This document shows positions 13,873 through 21,992 of a DNA stretch of 25,752 nucleotides, piece by piece. Numbering within the stretch: position 1 is the stretch's first letter; each line of letters starts with the position of its first letter. The DNA lies in the NCBI GenBank assembly GCA_910587285.1, contig CAJULM010000038.1, positions 1-25,752 of the forward strand, given 5' to 3'. Below the pieces are notes generated by a model that saw nothing but the letters and a program-made list of their open reading frames with translations, searched no databases and was not told the origin of the DNA. The DNA is from an uncultured Oscillospiraceae bacterium (GTDB lineage: Bacteria; Bacillota; Clostridia; Oscillospirales; Oscillospiraceae). The position numbers and the translations under genes were made by a program.

Positions 13873-14709
13873 ATGACCTTTTGGATGGCGTTGATTTTGG
13901 GTGCGGTGCAGGGTGTGGCGGAGTTTCTGCCCATCTCCAGCTCGGGGCACCTGTCCCTTTTGCAGTATTTCTTCGGAATGGAGGAGCCGGACGCGCTGTA
14001 TAACATCCTGCTCCACTTTGCCACGCTGGTGGCGGTGTGCGTGGTGTATTGGCGGGATATTGTGGATATGATCGTGGAATTTTTCCGGGGAATTGCCGCA
14101 TTGGCCTTCCCCCGGGGCGGCCGGGAGCGGGGCAATCCGCCGGAGGGGCGCAGGCTGGTGTTGCTGGTGATTCTGGGCACGCTGCCCCTGTTTTTGGTGC
14201 TGCCCTTTGATGATTTGGTGGAGGGGATGGGGGCCAACCCCATGTTTGTGGCGCTGATGCTGATGCTCACAGGCTGCATCCTGTTCCTGTCCGACCACTA
14301 TGCCAAGGGGCGCAAGACGGTGCGCACCGTCACGGTGAAGGACGCCTTGCTGGTGGGTCTGGCCCAGGGTCTGGCCACCATTCCCGGCCTGTCCCGGTCG
14401 GGCACCACCATTTCCGCCGGAATGGCCCTGGGCTTTGATCGGAATTTCGCCGTGCGGTACTCCTTCCTGCTGTCCCTGCCCGCAGTGCTGGGGGCCACGC
14501 TGCTCAAGGTGGTGAAGGTGGCCGTGGAGGGCGAGGTGGACCTGACGCTGCTGCCCATGTACCTGTCGGGCATGACGGTGGCGGGCGTGGTGGGCTACTT
14601 CTCCATCCGGCTGGTGAAGCTGCTGGCGGACAAGGGCAAGTTCGGCAGGTTCGCCTATTACTGCTGGGTAGTGGGAGCTGTCGCCTTGATTGCCAGCTTC
14701 TTCCTGTAA
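13873..14709 (+). CDS. uppP: Undecaprenyl-diphosphatase UppP (BacA type)
   Basis: UppP is a polytopic membrane phosphatase that converts undecaprenyl diphosphate to the monophosphate, recycling the lipid carrier for cell-wall synthesis; high activity gives bacitracin tolerance. The 278 residues carry both family signatures: GAVQGVAEFLPISSSGHL (residues 10-27, with the catalytic Glu17) and PGLSRSGTTISAGM (about 172-185, with the Ser and Arg of the active site). About eight hydrophobic helices are visible. ATG 13873 has GAGGTGAG just upstream. It is followed after 39 bp by ftsK and probably co-transcribed, since no terminator separates them. Confidence 0.95.
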   Translation: MTFWMALILGAVQGVAEFLPISSSGHLSLLQYFFGMEEPDALYNILLHFATLVAVCVVYWRDIVDMIVEFFRGIAALAFPRGGRERGNPPEGRRLVLLVILGTLPLFLVLPFDDLVEGMGANPMFVALMLMLTGCILFLSDHYAKGRKTVRTVTVKDALLVGLAQGLATIPGLSRSGTTISAGMALGFDRNFAVRYSFLLSLPAVLGATLLKVVKVAVEGEVDLTLLPMYLSGMTVAGVVGYFSIRLVKLLADKGKFGRFAYYCWVVGAVALIASFFL

Positions 14710-14748
14710 ATTCAATTTGACCGCAGCGAAAAAATGGGAGGTTCCCCA

Positions 14749-17496
14749 ATGGCATCGACACAAAGGAAAACCACAACGTCCTCGTCCGGAAACAGAAGCC
14801 GGGCCTCGTCCGCATCGAAAAGCGGGGGAGGGAAGCGCGCCGCATCCCAAACCAAGGGGCGGTCCTCCTCCCGCCGGTCCGCGCCTCAAAGGCGGCCCTA
14901 CCGCCGGGAGATCGGGGGGGCGGTGTTTCTGCTGCTGGCCCTGTTTGGCGCCATCGGTTATTTCAAGACGGATGAGGGTGCGGTGATCGCCCTGTTCTGC
15001 AACCTGCTCAAAGGTCTGTGCGGATACGGCTTTTACATCACGCCGCCCCTGTTTTTGGCGGCGGCGGGCATACTCATTTTCCACCGGGGGAGGCCGGTGC
15101 GCCTGCGGCTGGCGGGGGCGCTGCTGCTGCCGGTGCTATCGGCGGCGGTGTTCCATCTCATCCTGTGCAAAACCGAGCTGGCCTGGTCGCTGGAGCTGCC
15201 CGCCCTGCTGTGGGCGGCGGGCAAGGAGATGACGGCGGGCGGCGTGCTGGGCGGCGTGATGGCCATGGCATTCCGCTTTGCCTTCACAGGCGTGGGCGCG
15301 GTGGTCGTTCTACTGGTGCTGAGCGCGGCGGCGGCGCTGTGCGCCCTGCGCCTCACCCCATCGGATATTTTGGACTATCTCCGGGCGCGGCAGGAGAGCC
15401 GGCCGGAGTATGACCCGGAGGACTACCCGGAGGAGCGGCCCGAGAGAGCCGCCCGCCGGGAGGTGGAGCCTGCGCCCGCCCGGCGCAGGTCCGCCGCCAT
15501 CGACATCCCAGTGGACGACGGTCCCGCCCTGGCCCAAAAGCCCACCACGCCGGTGACGGGCGTGCGGAAAAAGAATTTCTTTGACAAGGTGGCGGGGGTG
15601 GCCGTTCCGGGGCAGAGCAGGCCCTCGCAGGAGGAGGAACCGCCGGAGTATGAGGACGTGCCTGAGCTGCGCCCCATGAGGGAGCCGCCCCGTACCCCCA
15701 GGCCGGAGCCGGTAGCGCCGCCGGCCGTGACGGCGGACGATGTGGTGCCGCCCCCCGCGCCGGCGCCCATGGGGCCGGCGCAGCCCGAGGCGTTCCTGGA
15801 GCGCCATGAGCCGGAGCCGGTGCCCCCCCCGGTGATTCGGGAGCCGGCGGTGCCCAAAGCGTCGTCCAAGGAGGAGCGGGCCCAGTTCCAGGAGGAGGTG
15901 GCCCGGGAGATTGAGGCGGGGATGGAGCAGGACCCGCCCGCCTACCGTTATCCGCCGCTGTCCCTGTTGAATCAGAGCAGTGGGGACAACGCCGCCGCTG
16001 CGGATGGAGAGCTGCGGGCCAATCAGCAGCGGCTCCAGGACGCGCTGCAATCCTTCGGGGTGAGCGCCCACATCGTCAACGTGATCCGGGGGCCGTCTAT
16101 CACCCGGTATGAGCTGGAACTGGACCAGGGGGTGAAGCTGAACAAGATCACCAACCTGTCTGGGGACATCGCGTTGGCGCTGGGGGCCTCTGCCGTCCGG
16201 GTGGCGCCGATCCCGGATAAAATCTCCACCGTGGGCATTGAGGTCCCCAACCGCCACAAGAGCATGGTGTGCGTCCGGGACATTCTGTCCTCTAAGAGCT
16301 TTACGGATAATTCCTCCAAGGTGGCTTTTGCCGTGGGCAAGGACATCAGCGGCAACCCCATCGTGGGCAACATCGCCAAGCTGCCCCATATGCTCATCGC
16401 CGGCACTACGGGCTCCGGCAAATCTGTGTGTACCAACTCCCTTATCATCTCTCTGCTGTATAAGGCCACGCCGGAGGAGGTTCGCCTTATCATGGTGGAC
16501 CCCAAGATGGTGGAGCTGAGCATTTACAACGGCATCCCCCACCTGCTCATCCCGGTGGTCACCGACCCGAAAAAGGCCGCCGGGGCCCTCCAATGGGCAG
16601 TGAGCGAGATGATGAAGCGGTATCAGAAATTCTCCGAAGTGGGGGCAAGGGACCTGGCCACCTATAACGAGCGAGCCCAAAGGCAGGAGGACATGGAGAC
16701 CATGCCCCAGATTGTCATCGTCATTGACGAGTTGGCCGACCTGATGCTGGTGGCCGCCAAGGAGGTGGAGGAATCCATCTGCCGGGTGGCCCAGATGGGC
16801 CGGGCCTCTGGGATGCACCTCATCATCGCCACTCAGAGCCCTCGAGCCGACGTGATCACCGGCCTTATGAAAGCCAATATCCCCAGCCGCATCGCCCTGG
16901 CAGTGGCTTCCAGTCTGGAATCCCGCATTATTTTGGACACCACCGGCGCGGAAAAACTGGTGGGCCAGGGAGATATGCTGTATGCCCCCTTAGGCCAGGA
17001 TAAGCTGAGGGTCCAGGGTTGCTTTATCACGGACGAGGAGCGGGCCAACGTGGTGGAGTTCATCAAGGACGGTGCCAGCGCCCAGTACGATGAGGCCGTC
17101 ATGCACGAGATTGAGAAGAACGCCGAGGAAAAGGACAAGGCTGCCAAGGGCGTGGGCGGCTCCGACCCCAGTGGGGGCGGGGACGACTACGACGAGCTGC
17201 TGCCCGCCGCCATCGACGTGGTGCTGGAGGTGGGGCAGGCCTCTGTGTCCATGCTCCAGCGCCGGCTGAAGCTGGGGTATGGCCGGGCGGCCCGGCTGGT
17301 GGATCAGATGGAGGAGAAGGGGGTCGTGGGACCCTTTGAGGGCTCCAAGCCCCGGCAGCTGCTCATCACCAAGGAGCAGTGGGCGGAGATGCAGTACCGT
17401 CAGGGTATGGTAGCTGCAGTGCCGGACGAGCTGCCCTTTGAGGGGGACGCCGTCCCCCAGGACCGGGGTGCGCCGCCCTTTGATATGGACGAATAG
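14749..17496 (+). CDS. ftsK: DNA translocase FtsK/SpoIIIE
   Basis: FtsK/SpoIIIE is a septal hexameric ATPase that pumps chromosomal DNA through the closing septum, and into the forespore in spore-formers. It has 915 residues from ATG 14749, set by GGGAGG (14736-14741). Order: basic Ser/Thr-rich tail (1-45), four or so membrane helices (about 50-200), a Pro/Glu-rich linker (about 205-400), the motor domain with Walker A GTTGSGKS (552-559) and Walker B IVIVIDELADL, the TQSPRADVITG block, and a C-terminal winged-helix gamma domain (about 810-880, with LQRRLKLGYGRAARLVDQME) that reads KOPS/SRS-type orienting sequences. FtsK and SpoIIIE cannot be told apart from one gene. A terminator begins at the last base of the stop codon. 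Confidence 0.96.
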   Translation: MASTQRKTTTSSSGNRSRASSASKSGGGKRAASQTKGRSSSRRSAPQRRPYRREIGGAVFLLLALFGAIGYFKTDEGAVIALFCNLLKGLCGYGFYITPPLFLAAAGILIFHRGRPVRLRLAGALLLPVLSAAVFHLILCKTELAWSLELPALLWAAGKEMTAGGVLGGVMAMAFRFAFTGVGAVVVLLVLSAAAALCALRLTPSDILDYLRARQESRPEYDPEDYPEERPERAARREVEPAPARRRSAAIDIPVDDGPALAQKPTTPVTGVRKKNFFDKVAGVAVPGQSRPSQEEEPPEYEDVPELRPMREPPRTPRPEPVAPPAVTADDVVPPPAPAPMGPAQPEAFLERHEPEPVPPPVIREPAVPKASSKEERAQFQEEVAREIEAGMEQDPPAYRYPPLSLLNQSSGDNAAAADGELRANQQRLQDALQSFGVSAHIVNVIRGPSITRYELELDQGVKLNKITNLSGDIALALGASAVRVAPIPDKISTVGIEVPNRHKSMVCVRDILSSKSFTDNSSKVAFAVGKDISGNPIVGNIAKLPHMLIAGTTGSGKSVCTNSLIISLLYKATPEEVRLIMVDPKMVELSIYNGIPHLLIPVVTDPKKAAGALQWAVSEMMKRYQKFSEVGARDLATYNERAQRQEDMETMPQIVIVIDELADLMLVAAKEVEESICRVAQMGRASGMHLIIATQSPRADVITGLMKANIPSRIALAVASSLESRIILDTTGAEKLVGQGDMLYAPLGQDKLRVQGCFITDEERANVVEFIKDGASAQYDEAVMHEIEKNAEEKDKAAKGVGGSDPSGGGDDYDELLPAAIDVVLEVGQASVSMLQRRLKLGYGRAARLVDQMEEKGVVGPFEGSKPRQLLITKEQWAEMQYRQGMVAAVPDELPFEGDAVPQDRGAPPFDMDE

Positions 17497-17527
17497 CAAA
17501 AAAGCACCCGGAAGGGTGCTTTTTTGC
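17496..17527. terminator. Bidirectional terminator after ftsK
   Basis: A 14-bp perfect stem (GCAAAAAAGCACCC with its complement) and a GGAA loop carry an A tract and a T tract on opposite arms, so it works in both directions between convergent ftsK and the SLH gene. Confidence 0.9.
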
Positions 17528-17581
17528 GGGGAAGTGCCGGGCCGCCTGTGGCGAACGGGCGGGCGTGACCACAAAGGGCGC

Positions 17582-18538
17582 TTATCTAAACCATCCGCCG
17601 CTGTCCCGGTTGTCCAGCACGTCCAGCATGGCGGACAGCATCACCGCAGCCTCGCCATGGTTGAGGGGCTGGGACAGGTCTGCGCTGCTGTTGAGCACGG
17701 ATACTGCCTCCATATTCACCACGGACTGGTAGGCCCAGGCGGGGGCGGTCTCCGTAGAAAAGACGGAGGAGGAGGCCACGTCCCCGGTGGCCAGCAGCCG
17801 GTCGATGATGACGGCAGCCTGGGCGCAGGTGATCTGCTCTCCGCCGCCGAACACCACCTGGCCCGCCTCGTTGGGGCTGCCCTGGACCGCGCCCTGGATG
17901 AGAGCGGCGGACACATAGCCCTTGGCCCAAGCGGAGATGTCCTGGTCGTCGTAGAAGCCGGTGAGGGTTACGTTTTCCAGCGGAGACGCGCCCGCCGCCG
18001 TCATGGCCATGGTGAGAAATTCCTCTCGGGTGAAGGGCGCCTCCGGGTCAAAGCAGTACAAGTCGCCCACCTTGCGTCCGGTGTACACTCCGGCCTCTGC
18101 TAAGCGCAGGGCGGCATAGTGGGAGGGGCTGCCCTCCATGTCGGAGTAGCTCACGTGGGTGGACTGCTTTTGAATGGTGACTTTCACTGTGGCGGGTTCA
18201 GACTGATTGCCTGCGCTGTCCACAGCCACATAGGTGAAGCTGTCCTTGCCCTTTTTGCCCTCGTAGGGAGTGTACCAAAAGGCGGCGGGGTCGTTTTCAT
18301 CCAGAGTCACCTGGCCCCGGGCGGGGCTGTCCACAATCTGGAAAGTGACCAGGTCGCCCTCCGGGTCCACGGCGGCGAAGCGGCTGGAGATGGCCACGCC
18401 CTTGTAGGTGTTCAGGGTGAGATTCTCCGCGATGGGGGCGGCGTTTTCCACCTCGGCGGTGGTAGCGGTGAGCGCGGCGGCCGGTGCGGCCAGCGCTCCC
18501 ACGAGACACAAAGATAAAACTATGATGCGGGATTTCAC
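17582..18538 (-). CDS. Secreted Ig-like and SLH-domain surface protein
   Basis: A 318-residue exported protein, probably anchored to the cell wall. It has a signal peptide (about residues 1-22, hydrophobic core ending APAAA), then a bacterial Ig/cadherin-like domain (about 35-122; landmarks VDPEGDLVTFQI, FWYTPYEGKKGKDSFTYVAVD). S-layer-homology repeats follow: one near 130-182 (FTREEFLTMAMTAAG), one near 193-245 (ITCAQAAVIIDRLL), and a degenerate third near 262-310. SLH modules bind pyruvylated secondary wall polysaccharide. The start is a GTG at 18536-18538, preceded by AAAGGAGG with 9-nt spacing; no ATG fits. It follows the rodA-like gene on the same strand but a terminator lies between, so it is probably transcribed alone. 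The ligand of the Ig domain is unknown. Confidence 0.85.
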   Translation of the reverse strand: MKSRIIVLSLCLVGALAAPAAALTATTAEVENAAPIAENLTLNTYKGVAISSRFAAVDPEGDLVTFQIVDSPARGQVTLDENDPAAFWYTPYEGKKGKDSFTYVAVDSAGNQSEPATVKVTIQKQSTHVSYSDMEGSPSHYAALRLAEAGVYTGRKVGDLYCFDPEAPFTREEFLTMAMTAAGASPLENVTLTGFYDDQDISAWAKGYVSAALIQGAVQGSPNEAGQVVFGGGEQITCAQAAVIIDRLLATGDVASSSVFSTETAPAWAYQSVVNMEAVSVLNSSADLSQPLNHGEAAVMLSAMLDVLDNRDSGGWFR

Positions 18539-18584
18539 GAAGAAAGCCTCCTTTGTAGGAATATAAGCGTAGCATACACCAAAG

Positions 18585-18624
18585 GAGAAAAAATATGCGG
18601 GCGCTTCCAGTCGAAAACGCCCGC
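18585..18624 (-). terminator. Terminator of the rodA-like gene
   Basis: GCGGGCG (18597-18603) and CGCCCGC (18618-18624) form the stem. On the minus strand it is followed by an AT-rich run ending in TTTTTT, about 50 nt after the rodA-like stop codon. Confidence 0.75.
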
Positions 18625-18676
18625 GGAATTTTTTACAGGCAACGCCGCCCCATACGCCTTTGGGGGAGAAGCGTTT

Positions 18677-19873
18677 CTACAGCTGGCTTCGATCCTTGAG
18701 CCAGCTGGGCAGAGGCCGCATTTTGATGCCGGACACCACGCCCATGGCGATGAACAGCGTCAGAGTGGACGAGCCGCCGTAGCTGAAAAAGGGGAGGGTC
18801 AGACCGATGACCGGACCCAGATACAAGCACATGGCCACGTTGATGATGGTCTGAATCATCAGCATCCCGGCGATGCCCATGGCGATATAGGCGGACATAT
18901 GGCTTTTGGCCCGGCGGGACACCCACACGCACCGCAGGATGATGGCCAGCAGCACCAGCAGTACCGTACAGCAGCCGATGAGGCCGAACTCCTCCCCGCA
19001 CACGGCGAAGATGTTGTCGGTGTGGCGGGCGGGCAGGCTGGTGGACCGGGGCGACTGGGTTTTGACGCCCTGAAGCCAGCCCATGCCGGTGAGCTGGCCG
19101 GAGCCGATGGCGGCCAGGGATTGGTTTTGCTGCCAGCCTCTGCCCAAGGGGTCCAGGTTGTTGCCCTTCCAGTGCTCTACCACCACCCGGAAGCGCATAA
19201 TGCGGTAGTCCCCCCAGAGCTTGTCGATGCGGGGGAGGATGAAGTGCCACAGAAATACCAGCGTCCCCGCCAAGGGCGCGCCCACTCCGATGAACCACCA
19301 CTTGCTGACGCCGGCCACCCAGGCCATGACCACAAAAATGAACAGGTAGACGATGACCATGCCCCAGTCCCCGGACAGCACCGCCAGCGACCCGGCGAAC
19401 ACGCCGGTGAGGATGACGTATTTGACCAAAGCAGGGAACCGGCCCAGGCCCCGGGGCCGTTCCTTGTTAATCATCCAGGCCAGCACCACAATGTAGGCCA
19501 GCTTGGCGATCTCGCCCGGCTGGAAGCCGAAAAACTTCCCGATGACGGGGAGAAACACCCAGCTCTTGTTGCCGGTTCCGTCGTCCCGGCCAAAGGGAGC
19601 GATGAGGGCGATGACGAACAGGCCCAGGAGCAGGAACACCCACCACCATTTCTCCATCAAGTATTCAATGTCGATGAAAGTAACCCAGATATAGGCCACA
19701 ATGCCCATGCACAGGAACATGGTATGCTTCAAGGGATAGGAGTAGAGGCCCTCCCGGTAGCGCGTGGCGCTGTAGATGAGCACCAGGCCCATGAGGCTGG
19801 CGAGAATGCACAGCAGAAGCAGGGCCACGTCCCCTTTTTTGAAAAATTCTTTGAGTGTGCGTGTCGGATGCAA
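18677..19873 (-). CDS. rodA: RodA-like SEDS peptidoglycan glycosyltransferase
   Basis: A SEDS-family membrane glycosyltransferase, 398 residues with about ten helices. It carries the family blocks GRGWQQNQSLAAIGSG, PARHTDNIFAVCGEEFG and LTLPFFSYGGSS. Being outside the division cluster, and with ftsW already in that cluster, it is best called RodA (cell elongation), or a sporulation-type SpoVE homologue; sequence by eye does not settle this. The start is a TTG (19871-19873) giving an N-terminus MHPTRTLKEFFKKGD that fits the family. The Shine-Dalgarno stretch is a run of seven G about 9 nt upstream, weaker than that of its neighbours. It is transcribed divergently from tsaE through a symmetric promoter region. 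Confidence 0.85.
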   Translation of the reverse strand: MHPTRTLKEFFKKGDVALLLLCILASLMGLVLIYSATRYREGLYSYPLKHTMFLCMGIVAYIWVTFIDIEYLMEKWWWVFLLLGLFVIALIAPFGRDDGTGNKSWVFLPVIGKFFGFQPGEIAKLAYIVVLAWMINKERPRGLGRFPALVKYVILTGVFAGSLAVLSGDWGMVIVYLFIFVVMAWVAGVSKWWFIGVGAPLAGTLVFLWHFILPRIDKLWGDYRIMRFRVVVEHWKGNNLDPLGRGWQQNQSLAAIGSGQLTGMGWLQGVKTQSPRSTSLPARHTDNIFAVCGEEFGLIGCCTVLLVLLAIILRCVWVSRRAKSHMSAYIAMGIAGMLMIQTIINVAMCLYLGPVIGLTLPFFSYGGSSTLTLFIAMGVVSGIKMRPLPSWLKDRSQL

Positions 19874-19908
19874 AACGTGGTTCCCCCCCGCTGTAAAAAC
19901 TGCAAATT

Positions 19909-19941
19909 AGTATAGCACATTACGGGGAAATATGCTATACT
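19909..19941. promoter_or_regulatory. Symmetric divergent promoter region, rodA-like gene / tsaE
   Basis: AGTATAGCA (19909-19917) and TGCTATACT (19933-19941) are exact reverse complements 15 nt apart. Each arm holds a TATACT -10 box pointing outward: 19936-19941 for tsaE, and 19909-19914 on the minus strand for the rodA-like gene. Each would use a poor -35 (TAGCAC or TAGCAT) located in the opposite arm. The predicted leaders are about 30 and 43 nt. The symmetry is seen; regulation is inference. Confidence 0.6.
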
Positions 19942-19990
19942 GTTTTGAATGAGTTTTCCGAATCTTAACTTTATTTTGGAAGTGAGCGCA

Positions 19991-20416
19991 ATGACGTTTG
20001 AAACCCACAGCCGGGAGGAGACCGAAGCGCTGGGGGCGCGGCTGGCCAACGCACTGGCGCAGGGCCGGGTGGTAGCCTTCACCGGCGATCTGGGGGCGGG
20101 CAAGACCGCTTTTGTGTCCGGCATGGCAAGGGCGTTGGGGGTGGAGGAGCGGGTGACCAGTCCCACCTTCACCATCGTCAACGAATATGAGGGCGGGCGG
20201 CTGCCCCTGTTTCATTTCGATATGTACCGGCTGGGCAGCGCCGATGAGCTATTTCACATCGGCTGGGAGGACTATCTGGCCCGGGGGGGCGTATGTGCCG
20301 TGGAGTGGAGCGAAAATGTGGCCGAGGCCGTGGAGGAGGACGCCGTGCGGGTGTCCATCTGTCGGGGAGAGGGCGACGACGACCGAATGATTACCATTGA
20401 GGGGGTGGATCTGTGA
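19991..20416 (+). CDS. tsaE: TsaE, tRNA t6A biosynthesis ATPase
   Basis: TsaE is the P-loop ATPase that works with TsaB and TsaD to make N6-threonylcarbamoyladenosine at position 37 of ANN-decoding tRNAs. It has 141 residues, normal for the family. The P-loop is GDLGAGKT (32-39); further blocks are VTSPTFTIVNEY, HFDMYRL and VEWSENV. ATG 19991 is preferred: an upstream in-frame ATG at 19949 lies right at the predicted transcript start and has no ribosome site. Its stop overlaps the tsaB start (GTGA, 4 bp), so the two are translationally coupled. Confidence 0.93.
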   Translation: MTFETHSREETEALGARLANALAQGRVVAFTGDLGAGKTAFVSGMARALGVEERVTSPTFTIVNEYEGGRLPLFHFDMYRLGSADELFHIGWEDYLARGGVCAVEWSENVAEAVEEDAVRVSICRGEGDDDRMITIEGVDL

Positions 20417-21138
20417 AAATCATCGCGCTGGAGAGCTCGGCCGTCACGGCCAGCGTGGCAGTGGCCGAGGACGAGCGGCTGCTGGCCCAGTCCTTTCAGA
20501 ACAGCGGGCTGACCCATTCCGCCACCCTGATGCCCATGGTTGCCGATCTGCTGAAGAATACGGGGCTCACCCTGGAGGAGATGGACGTGGTGGCGGTGGC
20601 GGCGGGGCCTGGGTCCTTTACCGGGGTACGCATCGGAGTGGCCGCCACCAAAGGCTTGGCATGGCCGGGGGACAAGCCCTGCGCCCCCTGCTCCACCCTG
20701 GAGTCCATGGCCTGGCAGTGTGCCCATATGGGCGGGGAAATCTGTGCGGTGATGGACGCCCGGCGCAACCAGGTGTACTGCGCCCGGTTTGCGGCGGAAC
20801 ATGGCGGGCTGAGACGGCTCACGGAGGACCGGGCTATGGGTCTGGACGAGCTGATTCAGGAGATCCGCGTGTCGGGGAAGCCTCAGAGCTTGGTGGGAGA
20901 TGGGGCGGCCCTGGCGCAAAGGGCGCTGGAGGAGGCGAGCCTGCCCTGCATTCTCACACCGCCCCATCTGCGCTATCAGACCGCCTGGGGGGTGGCCAGG
21001 GCCGCTTTGGAGCTGGCCAGGATGGGAAAACTGACGTCCGCCGCCGCCATGGCGCCCAGCTATCATAGGCTGAGTCAGGCGGAGCGGGAGCATATGAGCG
21101 CAGAGAAGCGGACAGCGAGGGAGCTTGGAGCGGAGTGA
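20413..21138 (+). CDS. tsaB: TsaB, tRNA t6A biosynthesis protein
   Basis: TsaB is the inactive ASKHA-fold partner of TsaD in the t6A synthase complex. It has 241 residues and starts with GTG at 20413 inside the tsaE stop. Family blocks: MKIIALESSAVTASVAV at the N-terminus, AAGPGSFTGVRIGVAATKG (63-81), and VMDARRNQVYC in the middle. The last 15 or so residues (from EHMSAEKR) are a hydrophilic tail that runs into low-complexity DNA and may be a recent addition. The usual next genes rimI and tsaD are not adjacent: nrdR follows on the other strand. Confidence 0.92.
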   Translation: MKIIALESSAVTASVAVAEDERLLAQSFQNSGLTHSATLMPMVADLLKNTGLTLEEMDVVAVAAGPGSFTGVRIGVAATKGLAWPGDKPCAPCSTLESMAWQCAHMGGEICAVMDARRNQVYCARFAAEHGGLRRLTEDRAMGLDELIQEIRVSGKPQSLVGDGAALAQRALEEASLPCILTPPHLRYQTAWGVARAALELARMGKLTSAAAMAPSYHRLSQAEREHMSAEKRTARELGAE

Positions 21139-21339
21139 GGATAAAAAACCAAGATTAGCGCAGCAAATCTGTATTTTATCCGAATCGCAGTGAAAGCGGC
21201 CGAGTGTCCTGGCCGCTTCGCAGCGTGACAACAAGAAGCGCGAAGCCGCGCGTCGCGAACAGGCGCAGCGTGACAGCAAGAAGCGCGAAGCCGTCGTGAA
21301 GCGGGTCCGCGCCGCAGGCCCCGTAAACAATGAAAGAAC
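21139..21339. repeat. Non-coding spacer with a hairpin and a 30-bp direct repeat
   Basis: About 200 bp after tsaB without a supportable gene. It contains an 8-bp inverted repeat AAGCGGCC (21194-21201) / GGCCGCTT (21211-21218). Two 30-bp direct repeats follow (21219-21248 and 21264-21293, one mismatch, period 45), each made of CGCAGCGTGACA then GAAGCGCGAAGCCG. The composition matches the end of tsaB and suggests local slippage or a dispersed intergenic repeat. Confidence 0.7.
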
Positions 21340-21375
21340 AGCCTCCCCCGGCCAGCTGGCCGGGGGAGGCTGCGG
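21340..21375. terminator. Bidirectional terminator between tsaB and nrdR
   Basis: A perfect 32-bp palindrome at 21340-21371 (AGCCTCCCCCGGCC, AGCT, complement) is followed on the plus strand by GCGGTTATTTTT. It lies directly at the nrdR stop codon and serves both convergent genes. Confidence 0.85.
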
Positions 21376-21831
21376 TTATTTTTCTTCTAACAGGCGGGTG
21401 AGCTCCGCCATGAACGTGTTGATGTCTTTGAATTGACGGTAGACGGAGGCGAAGCGGACATAGGAGACCTCGTCCACGTCCTTTAGCTTTTCCATGACCA
21501 GCTCGCCGATCTCGGTGCTGGGCACCTCGCGGACCATCTCATTTTGCAGGGATTGCTCGATTTCGCTGGAAATCTGTTCCAGCGTGGACATGGACACCGA
21601 GCGCTTTTCACAGGACTTGAGCATACTGCCCAGCAGCTTGCTCTTGTCAAAGGCTTGACGGCTGCCGTCCCGCTTGATGACCATGAGCGGAAGGCTTTCC
21701 ACGATCTCGTAAGTAGTGAAGCGCTTGCGGCAGGCCAGGCATTCCCGGCGGCGGCGGATGCTGCTTCCTTCGTCGGCGGGGCGGGAATCGACAACCTTAC
21801 TCTCCAGCTGGGCACAGTACGGGCATTTCAC
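21376..21831 (-). CDS. nrdR: Transcriptional repressor NrdR
   Basis: NrdR represses ribonucleotide reductase genes when dATP/ATP occupy its ATP-cone. It has 151 residues, the usual length. The N-terminal zinc ribbon uses Cys3, Cys6, Cys31 and Cys34 (MKCPYC and CLACRKRFTTYE), followed by the basic RRRRE stretch and the ATP-cone (about 49-139, beginning LMVIKRDGSRQAFDKSKL). The start is GTG at 21829-21831 because the family begins at that Met-Lys/Arg-Cys-Pro; the best Shine-Dalgarno (AAAGGA) is 11 nt away, so initiation may be modest. A minus-strand extended -10 (TGTTATAAT, box at 21887-21892) is the likely promoter, with a poor -35. No nrd genes are in this window. Confidence 0.94.
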   Translation of the reverse strand: MKCPYCAQLESKVVDSRPADEGSSIRRRRECLACRKRFTTYEIVESLPLMVIKRDGSRQAFDKSKLLGSMLKSCEKRSVSMSTLEQISSEIEQSLQNEMVREVPSTEIGELVMEKLKDVDEVSYVRFASVYRQFKDINTFMAELTRLLEEK

Positions 21832-21943
21832 GGCGGCATCAATCCTTTCTGTGTAACGGGCAGAATATGGTGGAGCGATTACAAAAATTATAACATAGAT
21901 GTCCCAAATATGATATCCTTTTTTGAAAAAATTTTTCGCTGTG

Positions 21944-21949
21944 TATAAT
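21944..21949 (+). promoter_or_regulatory. -10 box for the Asn/Lys-rich small gene
   Basis: TATAAT lies 44 nt before the start codon at 21993. The -35 at 17 nt (TTTTGA, 21921-21926) is a fair match. The AT-rich spacer 21887-21949 thus has back-to-back -10 boxes for nrdR and this gene. Confidence 0.5.
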
Positions 21950-21992
21950 GGAGTGGAAAGGGTGGCATACTGTGCTGCGTGAGGTGATAACA

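Noticed and set aside
13813..15084. A 423-codon minus-strand frame over uppP and the ftsK start, and a similar 502-codon frame at 15310-16818
   Set aside because: Shadows of uppP and ftsK, biased composition, no start signals.
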